Shown here in pieces: positions 1-7,722 of a stretch of 24,933 nt of DNA. The stretch comes from Thiotrichaceae bacterium (GTDB lineage: Bacteria; Pseudomonadota; Gammaproteobacteria; Thiotrichales; Thiotrichaceae), in the NCBI GenBank assembly GCA_027008665.1, contig JALVEA010000340.1, positions 1 to 24,933 on the forward strand. The letters run 5' to 3'. The notes below the pieces were generated by a model, which was not told the DNA's origin, made no database searches, and saw only the letters and a list, made by a program, of their open reading frames with translations. A program made the translations under genes and the position numbers. The stretch's first letter is position 1, and each line of letters begins with the position of its first letter.

Positions 1-587
1 TTAAAATAATTAACCGCTGCCATTGTACCTGTGGTTTCATCATAATAGATATTATGACGTTTATTGATCGCCTCTTCGTCTTGATCATCAGCACGGGCTG
101 AAAGCTCACCACCACAAACACGACAAACTAATTCGCCATCTTTTTCCACAGGCTTAATCGCATCAAACGCAATATGATTAGGGTGATTATTATCGTTTGC
201 ACATAATCGACGACCCATAATACGTTGCTTAGCAATTTCACGGTCGAGTTTTATTTCAAGCACGTAATCCAATGCCATACCCGATTCTTTTAAGGCTTTA
301 TCCAATGCTTCTGCCTGTGCTAATGAGCGCGGAAAACCATCTAATAGCCAGCCTTTTTCTTTTGATTTTGCGAGTGTTTCCAATACCATGGGAATGGTAA
401 TTTCATCAGGTACAAGATCACCGCTTTCTATAAATGCTTTCGCTTTCATACCAAGCTCTGTCCCCCCTTTGATATGCTCACGAAAAATAGCACCTGATTC
501 GATATGGTCTAAACCATGTTTTTCTTTAACAATAGCACCTTGTGTACCCTTACCGCTTCCATTAGGACCAAAAGCTAGAATATTCAT
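1..587 (-). CDS. adk: Adenylate kinase, partial (C-terminus off the left edge)
   Basis: Interconverts ATP + AMP and 2 ADP in the cytoplasm. About 195 codons are visible and the stop lies beyond base 1. The P-loop reads GPNGSGKGT (residues 7-15), the AMP-site motif DGFPRS is at 83-88, and the lid begins at GRRLC (125-129). The lid carries C129, H135 or H138, C155 and C158, a Cys-His-Cys-Cys arrangement known to hold a metal in some bacterial adenylate kinases (Paracoccus type), in place of the polar His/Ser/Asp/Thr network of the E. coli enzyme. The P-loop with Asn-Gly in place of Ala-Pro-Gly marks it as the variant adenylate kinase subgroup. The ATG at 587 is preceded by GGAG at 8 bases, a good ribosome binding site. 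It follows the methyltransferase gene by 62 bases on the same strand and may be cotranscribed with it. Confidence 0.95.
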   Translation of the reverse strand, partial: MNILAFGPNGSGKGTQGAIVKEKHGLDHIESGAIFREHIKGGTELGMKAKAFIESGDLVPDEITIPMVLETLAKSKEKGWLLDGFPRSLAQAEALDKALKESGMALDYVLEIKLDREIAKQRIMGRRLCANDNNHPNHIAFDAIKPVEKDGELVCRVCGGELSARADDQDEEAINKRHNIYYDETTGTMAAVNYF

Positions 588-649
588 CTGTAAATCTCCA
601 TTGAAGTGAAATTAAGAACGAGCAGGTTAATAAATTATTATCCGCACGT

Positions 650-1240
650 CTATATCACCTTGGCTGTACTCATTTCCAAATCTAATAAAAACTCTTTACG
701 CCATATTCCACCACCATAACCCGTCATAGAGCCATCTTTACCTATCACTCGATGACAAGGAATAATAATACTGATTTTATTATTCCGATTAGCATTAGCC
801 ACTGCCCGCACTGCTTTAGGATTACCAATCTCTATCGCTTGCTGTTGATAAGAGCGTGTTTCAGCATAAGGAATCGCAACTAAAGCATTCCATGTTTGTT
901 TTTGGAAATCAGTGCCATAAAGATCTAAGGGTATAGAAAATTCACGTAGCATTCCTGCAAAATAATCGTTAAGTTGCGATTCAAGTAAACTAAAATATTC
1001 ACTATAAGCATTTATTGCCTTTCCGCCATGAGACTTTTCCAAACGTGCTAATTGCATTTTAATACGTTGGGTATCAGTAAATTCTAATAAGCAAATCCCT
1101 TTTGAACTTGCCCCTGCTAAGAAATCACCAACAGGACTTCTAAGACGAGTCAGGGCAATACTATTTTGCTCTCTCTTTTGTGGCTGTTGTTGGTCCTCAT
1201 AATAAGGAATACCAGAACAATCTTCATTATTGCTTGCCAT
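650..1240 (-). CDS. ogt: Methylated-DNA--protein-cysteine S-methyltransferase
   Basis: Suicide repair protein that moves the alkyl group from O6-alkylguanine (and O4-alkylthymine) to its own cysteine. The active-site motif IPCHRV puts the acceptor at C162, followed by the family signature GYGGG-WRK (174-182). The arginine of the DNA-binding helix is at about R145 (KAVRAV). The N-terminal part (SPVGDFLAG, about 35-43, then GICLLEF) resembles the first subdomain found in Ada and Ogt. Its 196 residues are slightly longer than E. coli Ogt because of a poorly conserved, Gln-rich start of about 28 residues. No convincing ribosome binding site precedes the ATG at 1240, so a later start is possible. 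It lies 87 bases after the FadJ-like gene. There is no N-terminal AraC-type or metal-cysteine domain, so it is not a full Ada. The symbol follows family similarity; an Ada C-terminal-like paralogue is the alternative. Confidence 0.9.
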   Translation of the reverse strand: MASNNEDCSGIPYYEDQQQPQKREQNSIALTRLRSPVGDFLAGASSKGICLLEFTDTQRIKMQLARLEKSHGGKAINAYSEYFSLLESQLNDYFAGMLREFSIPLDLYGTDFQKQTWNALVAIPYAETRSYQQQAIEIGNPKAVRAVANANRNNKISIIIPCHRVIGKDGSMTGYGGGIWRKEFLLDLEMSTAKVI

Positions 1241-1327
1241 ATTTGAACTATCTTGCCGAAATGACTAATTGTAAAGGATTTTTCTCATTTCTAATGCCTT
1301 TGAGACTATAAAAAAGTTACCCTGCTG

Positions 1328-3475
1328 TTATTTTCTTATAATTGGTTCGGATTGGGACTCAAATTGAGGCTCGGATAAGGGCTTAGATAAGGGCTTAGAT
1401 AAAGGCTCGGATAAGGGCTTAGATTGAGACTCAGATTGAGGTTTGGATTGAGGTTTGGATTGGGGCTCGGATTGAGGTTTGGATTGAAGCTCAGATTGAG
1501 ATTGAGTTTGAGATTGTAATTGTTTTAAGTAAGCCAAAGGTCCACCTTTTTCAACACTAAAGCCTGTAATAACTATGGCAACTAGGTCAATTATTTCTTG
1601 TGTATTGACAATTTCCTTTTGTAAACAACTTCGTGCTTCGTTGATGATTTTTTCAATCAGACGTTTTTCTATTTCAAGACGTTTAACTTTCCATGAAGGA
1701 GAGCTAAGTGTTCTGTCTAATATAGGGTGCTGTTTTTTTCCTTTTTTATAGCGATAAAATCCCGCACCTGAGTCTTTGCCTGTTAAACCATGCTGGTTTT
1801 TTTGCATTAGGACACTCGGAACATCGTAGTCTAGCTGATCAGCTAGGGCTTCAATAACCCGTAAACATTCATTAATACCGATTGTATCAATAAGATCAAA
1901 GGGCGCATGGCTCATTCCCATTTCAGTGGTAAGTTTATCGATAGCATATAAACTAATCCCTGATTGATGAATTAACATTGACTCCGTCAAATACGTCATT
2001 AATAAGCGTGAGCCGAGGTAACCTGTATTACTTTTAAGTAAAATAGGTTTAAGTTGCAGTGATTTTGCAAAGGCATTGACTGACTCTATTAAGTGGTAAC
2101 CTTGAACATGAGTACTGATTTCTACAATTTTACTTTTAAATAAAGGATGATAAGGATTAAAAGAGACAAGGCGTTGTGGTCTTCGCATTCCTTTTGAGAT
2201 TTTATCAAGTGGTAAACTGGCTGTTGTTGTTAAAATATAGGCATCTCTTTTCGCTTGCTGATCAATATCATGCAGTAAAGAAGCTTTAGCATGTCTATCT
2301 TCGGGAGTAGCTTCAATAATAATATCAGCATGAATAAGCCCCATATTGTCACTATCTATAATAATTTTATCGATAATATTTTGTTGTTGCTGTACATTGT
2401 AGTTTTTTTTCAACTGAGAGTAGAGATCAGGTAAAAGATTTTCTAGTGCAGCATGGCGACTATCATAGATACTAACAAGTAAGTTATTTTCAGCGCAAAG
2501 ACGAGCAATATAGCGTCCCATTACACCACAACCAATAATATGAATCCGCTTTGATAGTGGCTTCATTGCAATGATATCTTGGTCAAGGGCTTGATACAGT
2601 TTTTGTGATTTTAAATGGTTTTTCACTACATCTGAAACTAATAAGGTGGATGCGCTTACGGCTTCATTATGGCTAGCATCAGATAGGCTATTAAATGTTT
2701 TCCATGTCTCTATAATGCTATTAATTGCTACTGATTTGCCACTATTATGCGGGCTTTGTTTGTATTTGGCTACGATGAAATAAGCCTGTAGCTTCTTTGG
2801 TAATAATTGTTTAAAGATGGCTTTAATATCTAAACGAAAAAAGGGCTTACGAACAGATTTATCACTCCCTTGTTCAATCAAGTATTCAGCAACTTGATGG
2901 GTTTTATGTGCAGGGACAAGATAGTCAATCAGCCCAATAGATAAACATTCTGTGCCAGAATAACCAAGACTATCAAGAATTTCTATGCTTTTCGCTAAAC
3001 CTTTGCGCTCTATTAAGCGAGTGATACTGCCAAAACCTGCATAATGCCCTTGTCGAATATCACTATAGGAAAGTTGAATGTCTGGATTATCTGTAGCGAT
3101 ACGGTAATCACAGCTAAGTGCAATTTCCAAACCACTATTGGAGCAACGTCCATTGATTAAAACAATCGTGGTACAATCAAGATTATTAATATGACGACAG
3201 AGTTGATTACCTAAACTGGTATAAATTTCTGCTTTTTGTTTTGAAGTGAGTTTTAGCAAAGTATCTAAATCAGCACCTGCAATAAAATCATTTTGTTTTC
3301 CAGAAGAAATGACTAAGCCATTAAAACCTTTTCCTTGAAGACTGGTAACAATTTCTATTAATTCTTTAAGAAGACCGATGGTTAGAGCGTTATTTTCATT
3401 ATCTTGAGAGTTTATTTTAAGCCAAATAATGTCATTTTTTGTTCTTATAAGCTGAATATGCCGAAAAGCACTCAT
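1328..3475 (-). CDS. FadJ-like hydratase/dehydrogenase, catalytically degenerate
   Basis: Has the full layout of the beta-oxidation alpha subunit: enoyl-CoA hydratase domain (about 1-190), linker, NAD-binding 3-hydroxyacyl-CoA dehydrogenase domain with Rossmann loop GCGVMG (315-320), and C-terminal dehydrogenase domain (about 480-650). FIAGAD (64-69) and SGLEIALSC (114-122) align with FadJ without gaps and keep the first catalytic Glu (E117). The second is Asp (D139), and the Gly-rich oxyanion loop GGG reads NSG. In the dehydrogenase part, the HFFNP or HYFSP motif reads VSFNP, so the catalytic His is V437. Its partner Glu (E452) remains, but Asn of the VNR motif is S489. After GGPLAYL (644-650) the usual final segment of about 45 residues is replaced by a QSKP/LSEP repeat tail. 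The ATG overlaps the stop of the thiolase-like gene (ATGA), as in fadIJ-type operons. The frame is intact. I infer reduced, altered or structural function. Confidence 0.85.
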   Translation of the reverse strand: MSAFRHIQLIRTKNDIIWLKINSQDNENNALTIGLLKELIEIVTSLQGKGFNGLVISSGKQNDFIAGADLDTLLKLTSKQKAEIYTSLGNQLCRHINNLDCTTIVLINGRCSNSGLEIALSCDYRIATDNPDIQLSYSDIRQGHYAGFGSITRLIERKGLAKSIEILDSLGYSGTECLSIGLIDYLVPAHKTHQVAEYLIEQGSDKSVRKPFFRLDIKAIFKQLLPKKLQAYFIVAKYKQSPHNSGKSVAINSIIETWKTFNSLSDASHNEAVSASTLLVSDVVKNHLKSQKLYQALDQDIIAMKPLSKRIHIIGCGVMGRYIARLCAENNLLVSIYDSRHAALENLLPDLYSQLKKNYNVQQQQNIIDKIIIDSDNMGLIHADIIIEATPEDRHAKASLLHDIDQQAKRDAYILTTTASLPLDKISKGMRRPQRLVSFNPYHPLFKSKIVEISTHVQGYHLIESVNAFAKSLQLKPILLKSNTGYLGSRLLMTYLTESMLIHQSGISLYAIDKLTTEMGMSHAPFDLIDTIGINECLRVIEALADQLDYDVPSVLMQKNQHGLTGKDSGAGFYRYKKGKKQHPILDRTLSSPSWKVKRLEIEKRLIEKIINEARSCLQKEIVNTQEIIDLVAIVITGFSVEKGGPLAYLKQLQSQTQSQSELQSKPQSEPQSKPQSKPQSESQSKPLSEPLSKPLSKPLSEPQFESQSEPIIRK
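1340..1519 (-). repeat. Tandem 12-base repeat coding a QSKP/QSEP/LSKP tail
   Basis: Degenerate 12-base units (CAAACCTCAATC and variants, read on the minus strand) run for about 180 bases at the 3' end of the FadJ-like gene. They encode four-residue units such as QSKP, QSEP, LSEP and LSKP. Lys and Glu alternate as the charged residue. The reading frame stays open throughout and ends in PIIRK. A repeat of this kind can expand and contract by slippage. Confidence 0.9.
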
Positions 3476-4716
3476 TTTACAGCCTCCTCGACCTTTTGTA
3501 CTAAAAGTGCACTGCTTTGAGCATTAGAAAAACTAAAATGACAGATACCGTTATTTGCCTTATTGCGTTGTAAAATAGAGGCTAATTGTAAGATACAACG
3601 GAATTTATTAGCACTATTAGGATTGCCTAGGCTTAATGATCCACCATCAACATTGACATGACTAAGTGACTGGAAAGCTTCTATTGATTCAAATTGTGGT
3701 TTCTTTTCTAGGGCAAGGACTTCAGCGGCGGATATTTCATCCCATTCCCAATAATCAATCTCACTGGCTTGAAGATTATTGGAGCTTAACAAGGTCTCAA
3801 TCACACTGTCTTCATTTGCCAAGCTAGGTTCTGAAAGTTTGGCCAATGGCGTTAAATTATATTTCTCAAGCATTTCTTGATTGGCGAGTAATAAAATACA
3901 AGCTCCATCGGTGGCTTGCGTAATACTGGCTTTGCTAATAATACCCGTCGGTGGGTTGCCTGTAATAATAGTTTTCCTGAATGACTCAGGATCGGTATTA
4001 ATAATATCTTCATCACGGTATAAGCTAGAGCCATCAGGATAGAAAATAGGGACAATATTTTTTAGTAGTTTATTGCGCTGAGCATATTTAAGGCGACGTT
4101 GACTTAATGTAACGTATTCCGCCATTGCAGCTGCTGATAAAGAGAAATAGCTAGCTGTTTTTTCTGCAATTTCTTGATGCAAATAGGCATGACTTTCTTC
4201 CTTTTTTATAGAAGCAAAAAAGTGGAAATGTTGGGCATGGAGTTTATTCAATGTTTTTAGTTTCTTCCTCAGACCCTTTGCCCTTTGCCACTCTCTAATC
4301 CATTGAGATAGAAAAGGATTCAATGCAATGGGCTTTACGATTGATGTTTCAATTCCTGCCAATAAAATAAGTGATTTTTGGTTAAAAGCAATTTGTTGAT
4401 ACGCATATTGCAATGCCTGAATAGCACAGTTCTCACCAGCAGAAAAGGTATGGGGGATGAGTGAGGGCTTACATTGCAATCGTCGTGATAATTCCTGTCC
4501 TAGATCTATATTTTTATTCAGTGTGCTACTTGCAAGCACAACATCATCCAGTTGCGAGACATTAAAAGCTTGTTTTAACAACAAAGATTGAGCCGTCATA
4601 AGACCTAAATCAAGCTTAGTATAAGCCTGACTGTGTGAACTCTGCCTTAGATCGCGGCTAAAAGGAGTTCGCGCACCATCAACAAGATAGACGCCTTGCG
4701 GAGGACACTTAACCAC
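3472..4716 (-). CDS. FadI-like thiolase, catalytically degenerate
   Basis: Has the fold and length (414 aa) of acetyl-CoA C-acyltransferases: VDGARTPFSR near the N-terminus (12-21), the ATDGACILLL segment (268-277), and NVDGGSLSLG near the C-terminus (355-364). The active-site motifs are altered. The nucleophile segment (CASG or CATS in the family) reads GENCA; ungapped alignment puts Glu (E95) in the Cys column, with C97 two residues later. The (N/H)EAFA motif reads DEISA (326-330). The catalytic His of GHP is Asn (GNP, N365). The C-terminal Cys (C392) remains, but its Gly loop is lost (CHFSFSNA). The start is GTG at 4716, because an in-frame TAG lies five codons upstream; no clear ribosome binding site is seen. 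It is coupled by ATGA to the FadJ-like gene, as fadI is to fadJ. Thiolase-family origin is secure, but thiolytic activity is doubtful. Confidence 0.85.
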   Translation of the reverse strand: MVKCPPQGVYLVDGARTPFSRDLRQSSHSQAYTKLDLGLMTAQSLLLKQAFNVSQLDDVVLASSTLNKNIDLGQELSRRLQCKPSLIPHTFSAGENCAIQALQYAYQQIAFNQKSLILLAGIETSIVKPIALNPFLSQWIREWQRAKGLRKKLKTLNKLHAQHFHFFASIKKEESHAYLHQEIAEKTASYFSLSAAAMAEYVTLSQRRLKYAQRNKLLKNIVPIFYPDGSSLYRDEDIINTDPESFRKTIITGNPPTGIISKASITQATDGACILLLANQEMLEKYNLTPLAKLSEPSLANEDSVIETLLSSNNLQASEIDYWEWDEISAAEVLALEKKPQFESIEAFQSLSHVNVDGGSLSLGNPNSANKFRCILQLASILQRNKANNGICHFSFSNAQSSALLVQKVEEAVK

Positions 4717-4792
4717 AGAAAAGAGCCACTACTGAAAAAAAGAGTAAGAAAAAGCCCATGTATGTATTTTCCTATAAAAATGCTCCTTGTAA

Positions 4793-5686
4793 TTATATTT
4801 TTGGCACTTGTTTCATTTGTGGAGGATTTAAATCAGTTAATTCTATTTCAATTGGAGGTTCATCCAATGCTTTTTTTTCTAATTCATCGTAAGTTCTATT
4901 TAAGCCTACCAGTCCTTCAATAATTTCCTTCTTATCTGCTCCTGGTAGATCCGCAATTGATTCTAACACTTTAATGCGTGTTTCTTGCATTGCTTCTTGC
5001 TGTTTTAGAGCAAATAGTCTTTCATGTTCAAGTTTCGCTAACTCCCTCTTGCGATAGATATTATGCGAAGAAATAAGATAGTAAGCAAAACTGATAGTAA
5101 GAATTAATGCAGAAAAAACCAAAATGGTATTAAGTGATGATTGGCGCTGTGCCTCACTTTTTTGTAGTGCCAATGTTTCTGCATGCGTTTGAGACATTTG
5201 CAACTTATCTTTCTCAAAGGCTAAAAGCTTATCGGTCATTCCTGCTTCATATTGCTTGTCTTTATCTAATTTATTGATTTCTTGTTGTTTCAATAAATAA
5301 GCTTGTTGTAACTCTTGTTGTTTAAGTTTCTCTTTGTTTATTTGTGCATTTTTCTGCATTTCCTTTTCATGCAACATACGCTGTTGTGTAGTGAGATTAT
5401 TATACTCCATGCGTTGTAGCTCAATTTTTTGCTGATAACTCAATTCTGTTTCAGTACGCTTGTTTTTTAATTGTTCTTGAAGGTATTGAAACTGTAAATC
5501 CTGCTTGCTTGGCAAAGCAAATGCTTTACTGACAACATCACCTTCCTTTGTAACTGAGGAGGATTGAGAGTTCGTTGCTTGTGTATTTTCAGATGTCCTT
5601 GTTTGCTTATCATTGATCGTTGTAAAAGTCAACAAAATGATAAACATAGCAATAACGAGGATCACCAGCATTCCCATGACACGCAT
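4793..5686 (-). CDS. Two-pass membrane protein with long periplasmic coiled coil
   Basis: I do not recognise a family. The 297-residue product has a first membrane helix at about 5-23 and a Ser/Thr/Asn linker. Residues about 62-180 are very rich in Gln, Lys, Glu and Leu with heptad-like spacing, which suggests a long coiled coil. A second membrane helix lies at about 186-206, followed by a basic stretch (YRKRE) and a second short helical, Glu/Lys-rich region to the C-terminus. The basic residues after helix two suggest both ends are cytoplasmic and the coiled coil is periplasmic. There is no cysteine. It sits 76 bases upstream of the thiolase-like gene and 168 bases after the exported YkuD-like gene. 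The ribosome binding site is weak (GAGTG upstream of the ATG at 5686). It could be an envelope scaffold or a sensor-like protein; function unknown. Confidence 0.75.
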   Translation of the reverse strand: MRVMGMLVILVIAMFIILLTFTTINDKQTRTSENTQATNSQSSSVTKEGDVVSKAFALPSKQDLQFQYLQEQLKNKRTETELSYQQKIELQRMEYNNLTTQQRMLHEKEMQKNAQINKEKLKQQELQQAYLLKQQEINKLDKDKQYEAGMTDKLLAFEKDKLQMSQTHAETLALQKSEAQRQSSLNTILVFSALILTISFAYYLISSHNIYRKRELAKLEHERLFALKQQEAMQETRIKVLESIADLPGADKKEIIEGLVGLNRTYDELEKKALDEPPIEIELTDLNPPQMKQVPKI

Positions 5687-5854
5687 AAGTATTCACTACA
5701 CTCAAATGGCACTCAATAGACGGTTACCTATCCAATATTTAAAGGGGTATAATAGGTATATGTTGCAAGTGCATGTTAATTAAAAGATTTCCATTCTGCC
5801 TCTTATTATGGTATATGTGTTGGCAATAATCAATAATATCGTTAAAAAAATGAT

Positions 5855-6979
5855 CTATTGCCCACTATAAACAACTGTTGATGAAGAAATAATCTGGTAA
5901 AGTTTATTAAGATCAATCGGGCTAAGTTGCAAGCTGTTTACTTTATCATCACCAAATAAATCGCGAATATAATAAGGTCGTTTTTTGGTTGTTTTTGAAC
6001 CATTTTCATCTATTTTATTTAAGATAATTGGTTGATTTGTTTGTAAAACATCAATTGTCACCGATTGTGAAGGATTATTTGATGAAACTCTATACAAACC
6101 TGATGGAAAGTGAGAATTATCAGAGGAGAGAATAGGGAAAAAAGCGAGCAATAAGTTCTCCTGATTATACACATAAAGAGTACGACGACTTTTATCCATT
6201 AAGACAATATTAACCTTAGAATAAGAAGGGAAATTATTGCGTATTTTCATTAATAAAGCGGTGTAATTTCCTTCAATTGGATCCAAACCTGATAGCAATT
6301 CTTTACCTTCTGGACTTATTAATTGCTTTGATGTTTTTGTTACACTGAGTTTTTTAGAGGGATTATTCACCTTTCCCTTAGCTTTCTTCATCACAGGCTC
6401 ATTAACCTCCTCCTCTGCATCGATGGAGTCTCCAGGAGGAGTCACCTTTTCATCGTCTCTAAGTGCTTTATTTACTTGTCCAGATGAAATATTAGGTGCA
6501 GGAGGAGGTGCAAATTTTTTCTTCTTTTCTGCTTCTGATAATCCTTTAAATCCTCCTGGAATATACATTTTTACGTATTCATCCAACCAGTAGTCTTCTT
6601 GATTTTTAAAAGGACCGATAATTATCCACTTCCCGTCTTTTTTAGTTAATCTGACATAACCAAAAAAATAACTTTTTTTCTTACCATAAAAAGAATCAAG
6701 CTCTAGCAATAACACTGCATTTTTATTATCACTTAATTCTGTACTGACTTTATGGATATACGTCTTAGATATTTTTTTACAGCGTTCTAAAGAATAATCA
6801 GGACGTAATTTGATCGCTTCTTCACATTGATGCTCAGCAATCAACTTATAGAATTTTTTAATGGTTTCACTAGGATCATCTGCAGCAAAACTAAAAGAAC
6901 TAACAAGGATTAAAAAGGTATAAAGCAATACAGCCGATATAATAAACCTAGTTTGCTTAGATAGTATCTTATATTGCAT
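5855..6979 (-). CDS. Exported protein: NTF2-like domain plus YkuD-like domain lacking Cys
   Basis: The ATG at 6979 is preceded by AAGGAG at 5 bases, an excellent ribosome binding site. Residues 1-32 form a signal peptide (basic start, hydrophobic core 12-30, cleavage near FAA/DD). Residues about 35-125 look like a small NTF2-type domain (ETIKKFYKLIAEHQCEEA, then GKWIIIGPF). A Pro/Lys/Glu-rich linker runs from about 145 to 220. Residues about 255-370 resemble an L,D-transpeptidase (YkuD) domain: MDKSRRTLYVYNQENLL, then FPSGLYRV for the usual TPTGTFRI, and LQLSPIDLNKLYQII for the usual IRLSNED-LY block. In the column of the catalytic HGC the sequence is VNS, so the nucleophile Cys is Ser (S349) and the His is Val. 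I infer a non-catalytic relative, perhaps a peptidoglycan-binding or regulatory protein. The YkuD assignment by eye is moderate. Confidence 0.7.
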   Translation of the reverse strand: MQYKILSKQTRFIISAVLLYTFLILVSSFSFAADDPSETIKKFYKLIAEHQCEEAIKLRPDYSLERCKKISKTYIHKVSTELSDNKNAVLLLELDSFYGKKKSYFFGYVRLTKKDGKWIIIGPFKNQEDYWLDEYVKMYIPGGFKGLSEAEKKKKFAPPPAPNISSGQVNKALRDDEKVTPPGDSIDAEEEVNEPVMKKAKGKVNNPSKKLSVTKTSKQLISPEGKELLSGLDPIEGNYTALLMKIRNNFPSYSKVNIVLMDKSRRTLYVYNQENLLLAFFPILSSDNSHFPSGLYRVSSNNPSQSVTIDVLQTNQPIILNKIDENGSKTTKKRPYYIRDLFGDDKVNSLQLSPIDLNKLYQIISSSTVVYSGQ

Positions 6980-7027
6980 TTTAGCTCCTTGCCCTTAAAT
7001 TTTAATCTCAAAAATATAGGAGGTTTA

Positions 7028-7702
7028 TTAATTACCTCCATTCATCATCGGATAACAAGCATTATACCATTTAGCAAAATCTGCATTATGTGACTTAGCT
7101 AACTCAATAACACCTAGCTCATCACTAGAGCGCAATACTCCAAAGACACTGCAATCAACAAAATCTGGCTTATCGTTGCCAAAAAAAGTTTTTCCTGCCA
7201 AACCGTTATTTATCCAGTGATCAATAGCACTAAGAAATTCTTTCTCAACATCCTCAATATGATGCTTAAGTTTCATTTTTGTCGCAACACGAGGCATAAC
7301 AAAAGCCCCCATTAGACGCACTACCTTCCTTTTAAACCAGCTAAATTGTCCCTCTTGAAGAATATGAGCAAAATTACGAAAAGAAGTTCTAAAATTAGGA
7401 TGAATTAAGGGCGGTAAATAATGAACTAGCGTATTGTCCACCCATGCTGTCCATTTTTTTGCATCCTCATTAATCAGTAAATGAGCATAACGGTTATTAA
7501 TATGCTCAATAATAATAGCAGATTCGGTGATAACTTGATCAGAATCTTTTAATACAGGTACTTTTTTATGTTCAGTAAAATCAAGTTCAGGCATACCAAA
7601 AGGGGTCACTTCCACCGTTTTATAAGGCTCCTTAATATAATTCAGAAGTGCTTTGACTTTCCAACAAAAGGGGCAGGAGCTAAATTGATAAAGTGTCAAC
7701 AT
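7028..7702 (-). CDS. PTGES2-like glutathione S-transferase/glutaredoxin-fold protein
   Basis: The N-terminal thioredoxin-fold domain (1-75) has the redox motif CPFCWK (C10, C13), the cis-proline segment KKVPVL, and the glutathione-binding ESAIIIEHI. The rest is an all-helical GST C-terminal domain. The spacing and the sequence around CPFCWKVKALLNYI resemble the prostaglandin E synthase 2 branch of GST-like proteins, in which the bacterial members have no settled substrate. The N-terminal membrane anchor of the animal protein is absent, so it should be cytosolic. The ribosome binding site is AAGGA, 6 bases before the ATG at 7702. It begins 20 bases after truB on the same strand, in the place where rpsO and pnp often lie, and is probably read through from the nusA-infB operon. 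Confidence 0.82.
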   Translation of the reverse strand: MLTLYQFSSCPFCWKVKALLNYIKEPYKTVEVTPFGMPELDFTEHKKVPVLKDSDQVITESAIIIEHINNRYAHLLINEDAKKWTAWVDNTLVHYLPPLIHPNFRTSFRNFAHILQEGQFSWFKRKVVRLMGAFVMPRVATKMKLKHHIEDVEKEFLSAIDHWINNGLAGKTFFGNDKPDFVDCSVFGVLRSSDELGVIELAKSHNADFAKWYNACYPMMNGGN

Positions 7703-7722
7703 GGTTAATCCTTACATAAATT

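Noticed and set aside
388..609. Plus-strand open frame opposite adk
   Set aside because: It is antisense to conserved adenylate kinase motifs and has no support of its own.
1328..4716. Calling the fadI/fadJ-like genes pseudogenes
   Set aside because: Both frames are full length without stops or frameshifts, and they retain an ATGA overlap, so decay is not the best explanation.
5687..5854. Promoter for the coiled-coil gene
   Set aside because: TATTAT-like and TTGCAA-like hexamers exist on the minus strand, but no pair has acceptable spacing.
5822..5862. Inverted repeat GGCAATA/TATTGCC around the stop of the YkuD-like gene
   Set aside because: It has a 27-base loop and a bulge when extended, and no T-run follows on the gene strand, so I do not call it a terminator.
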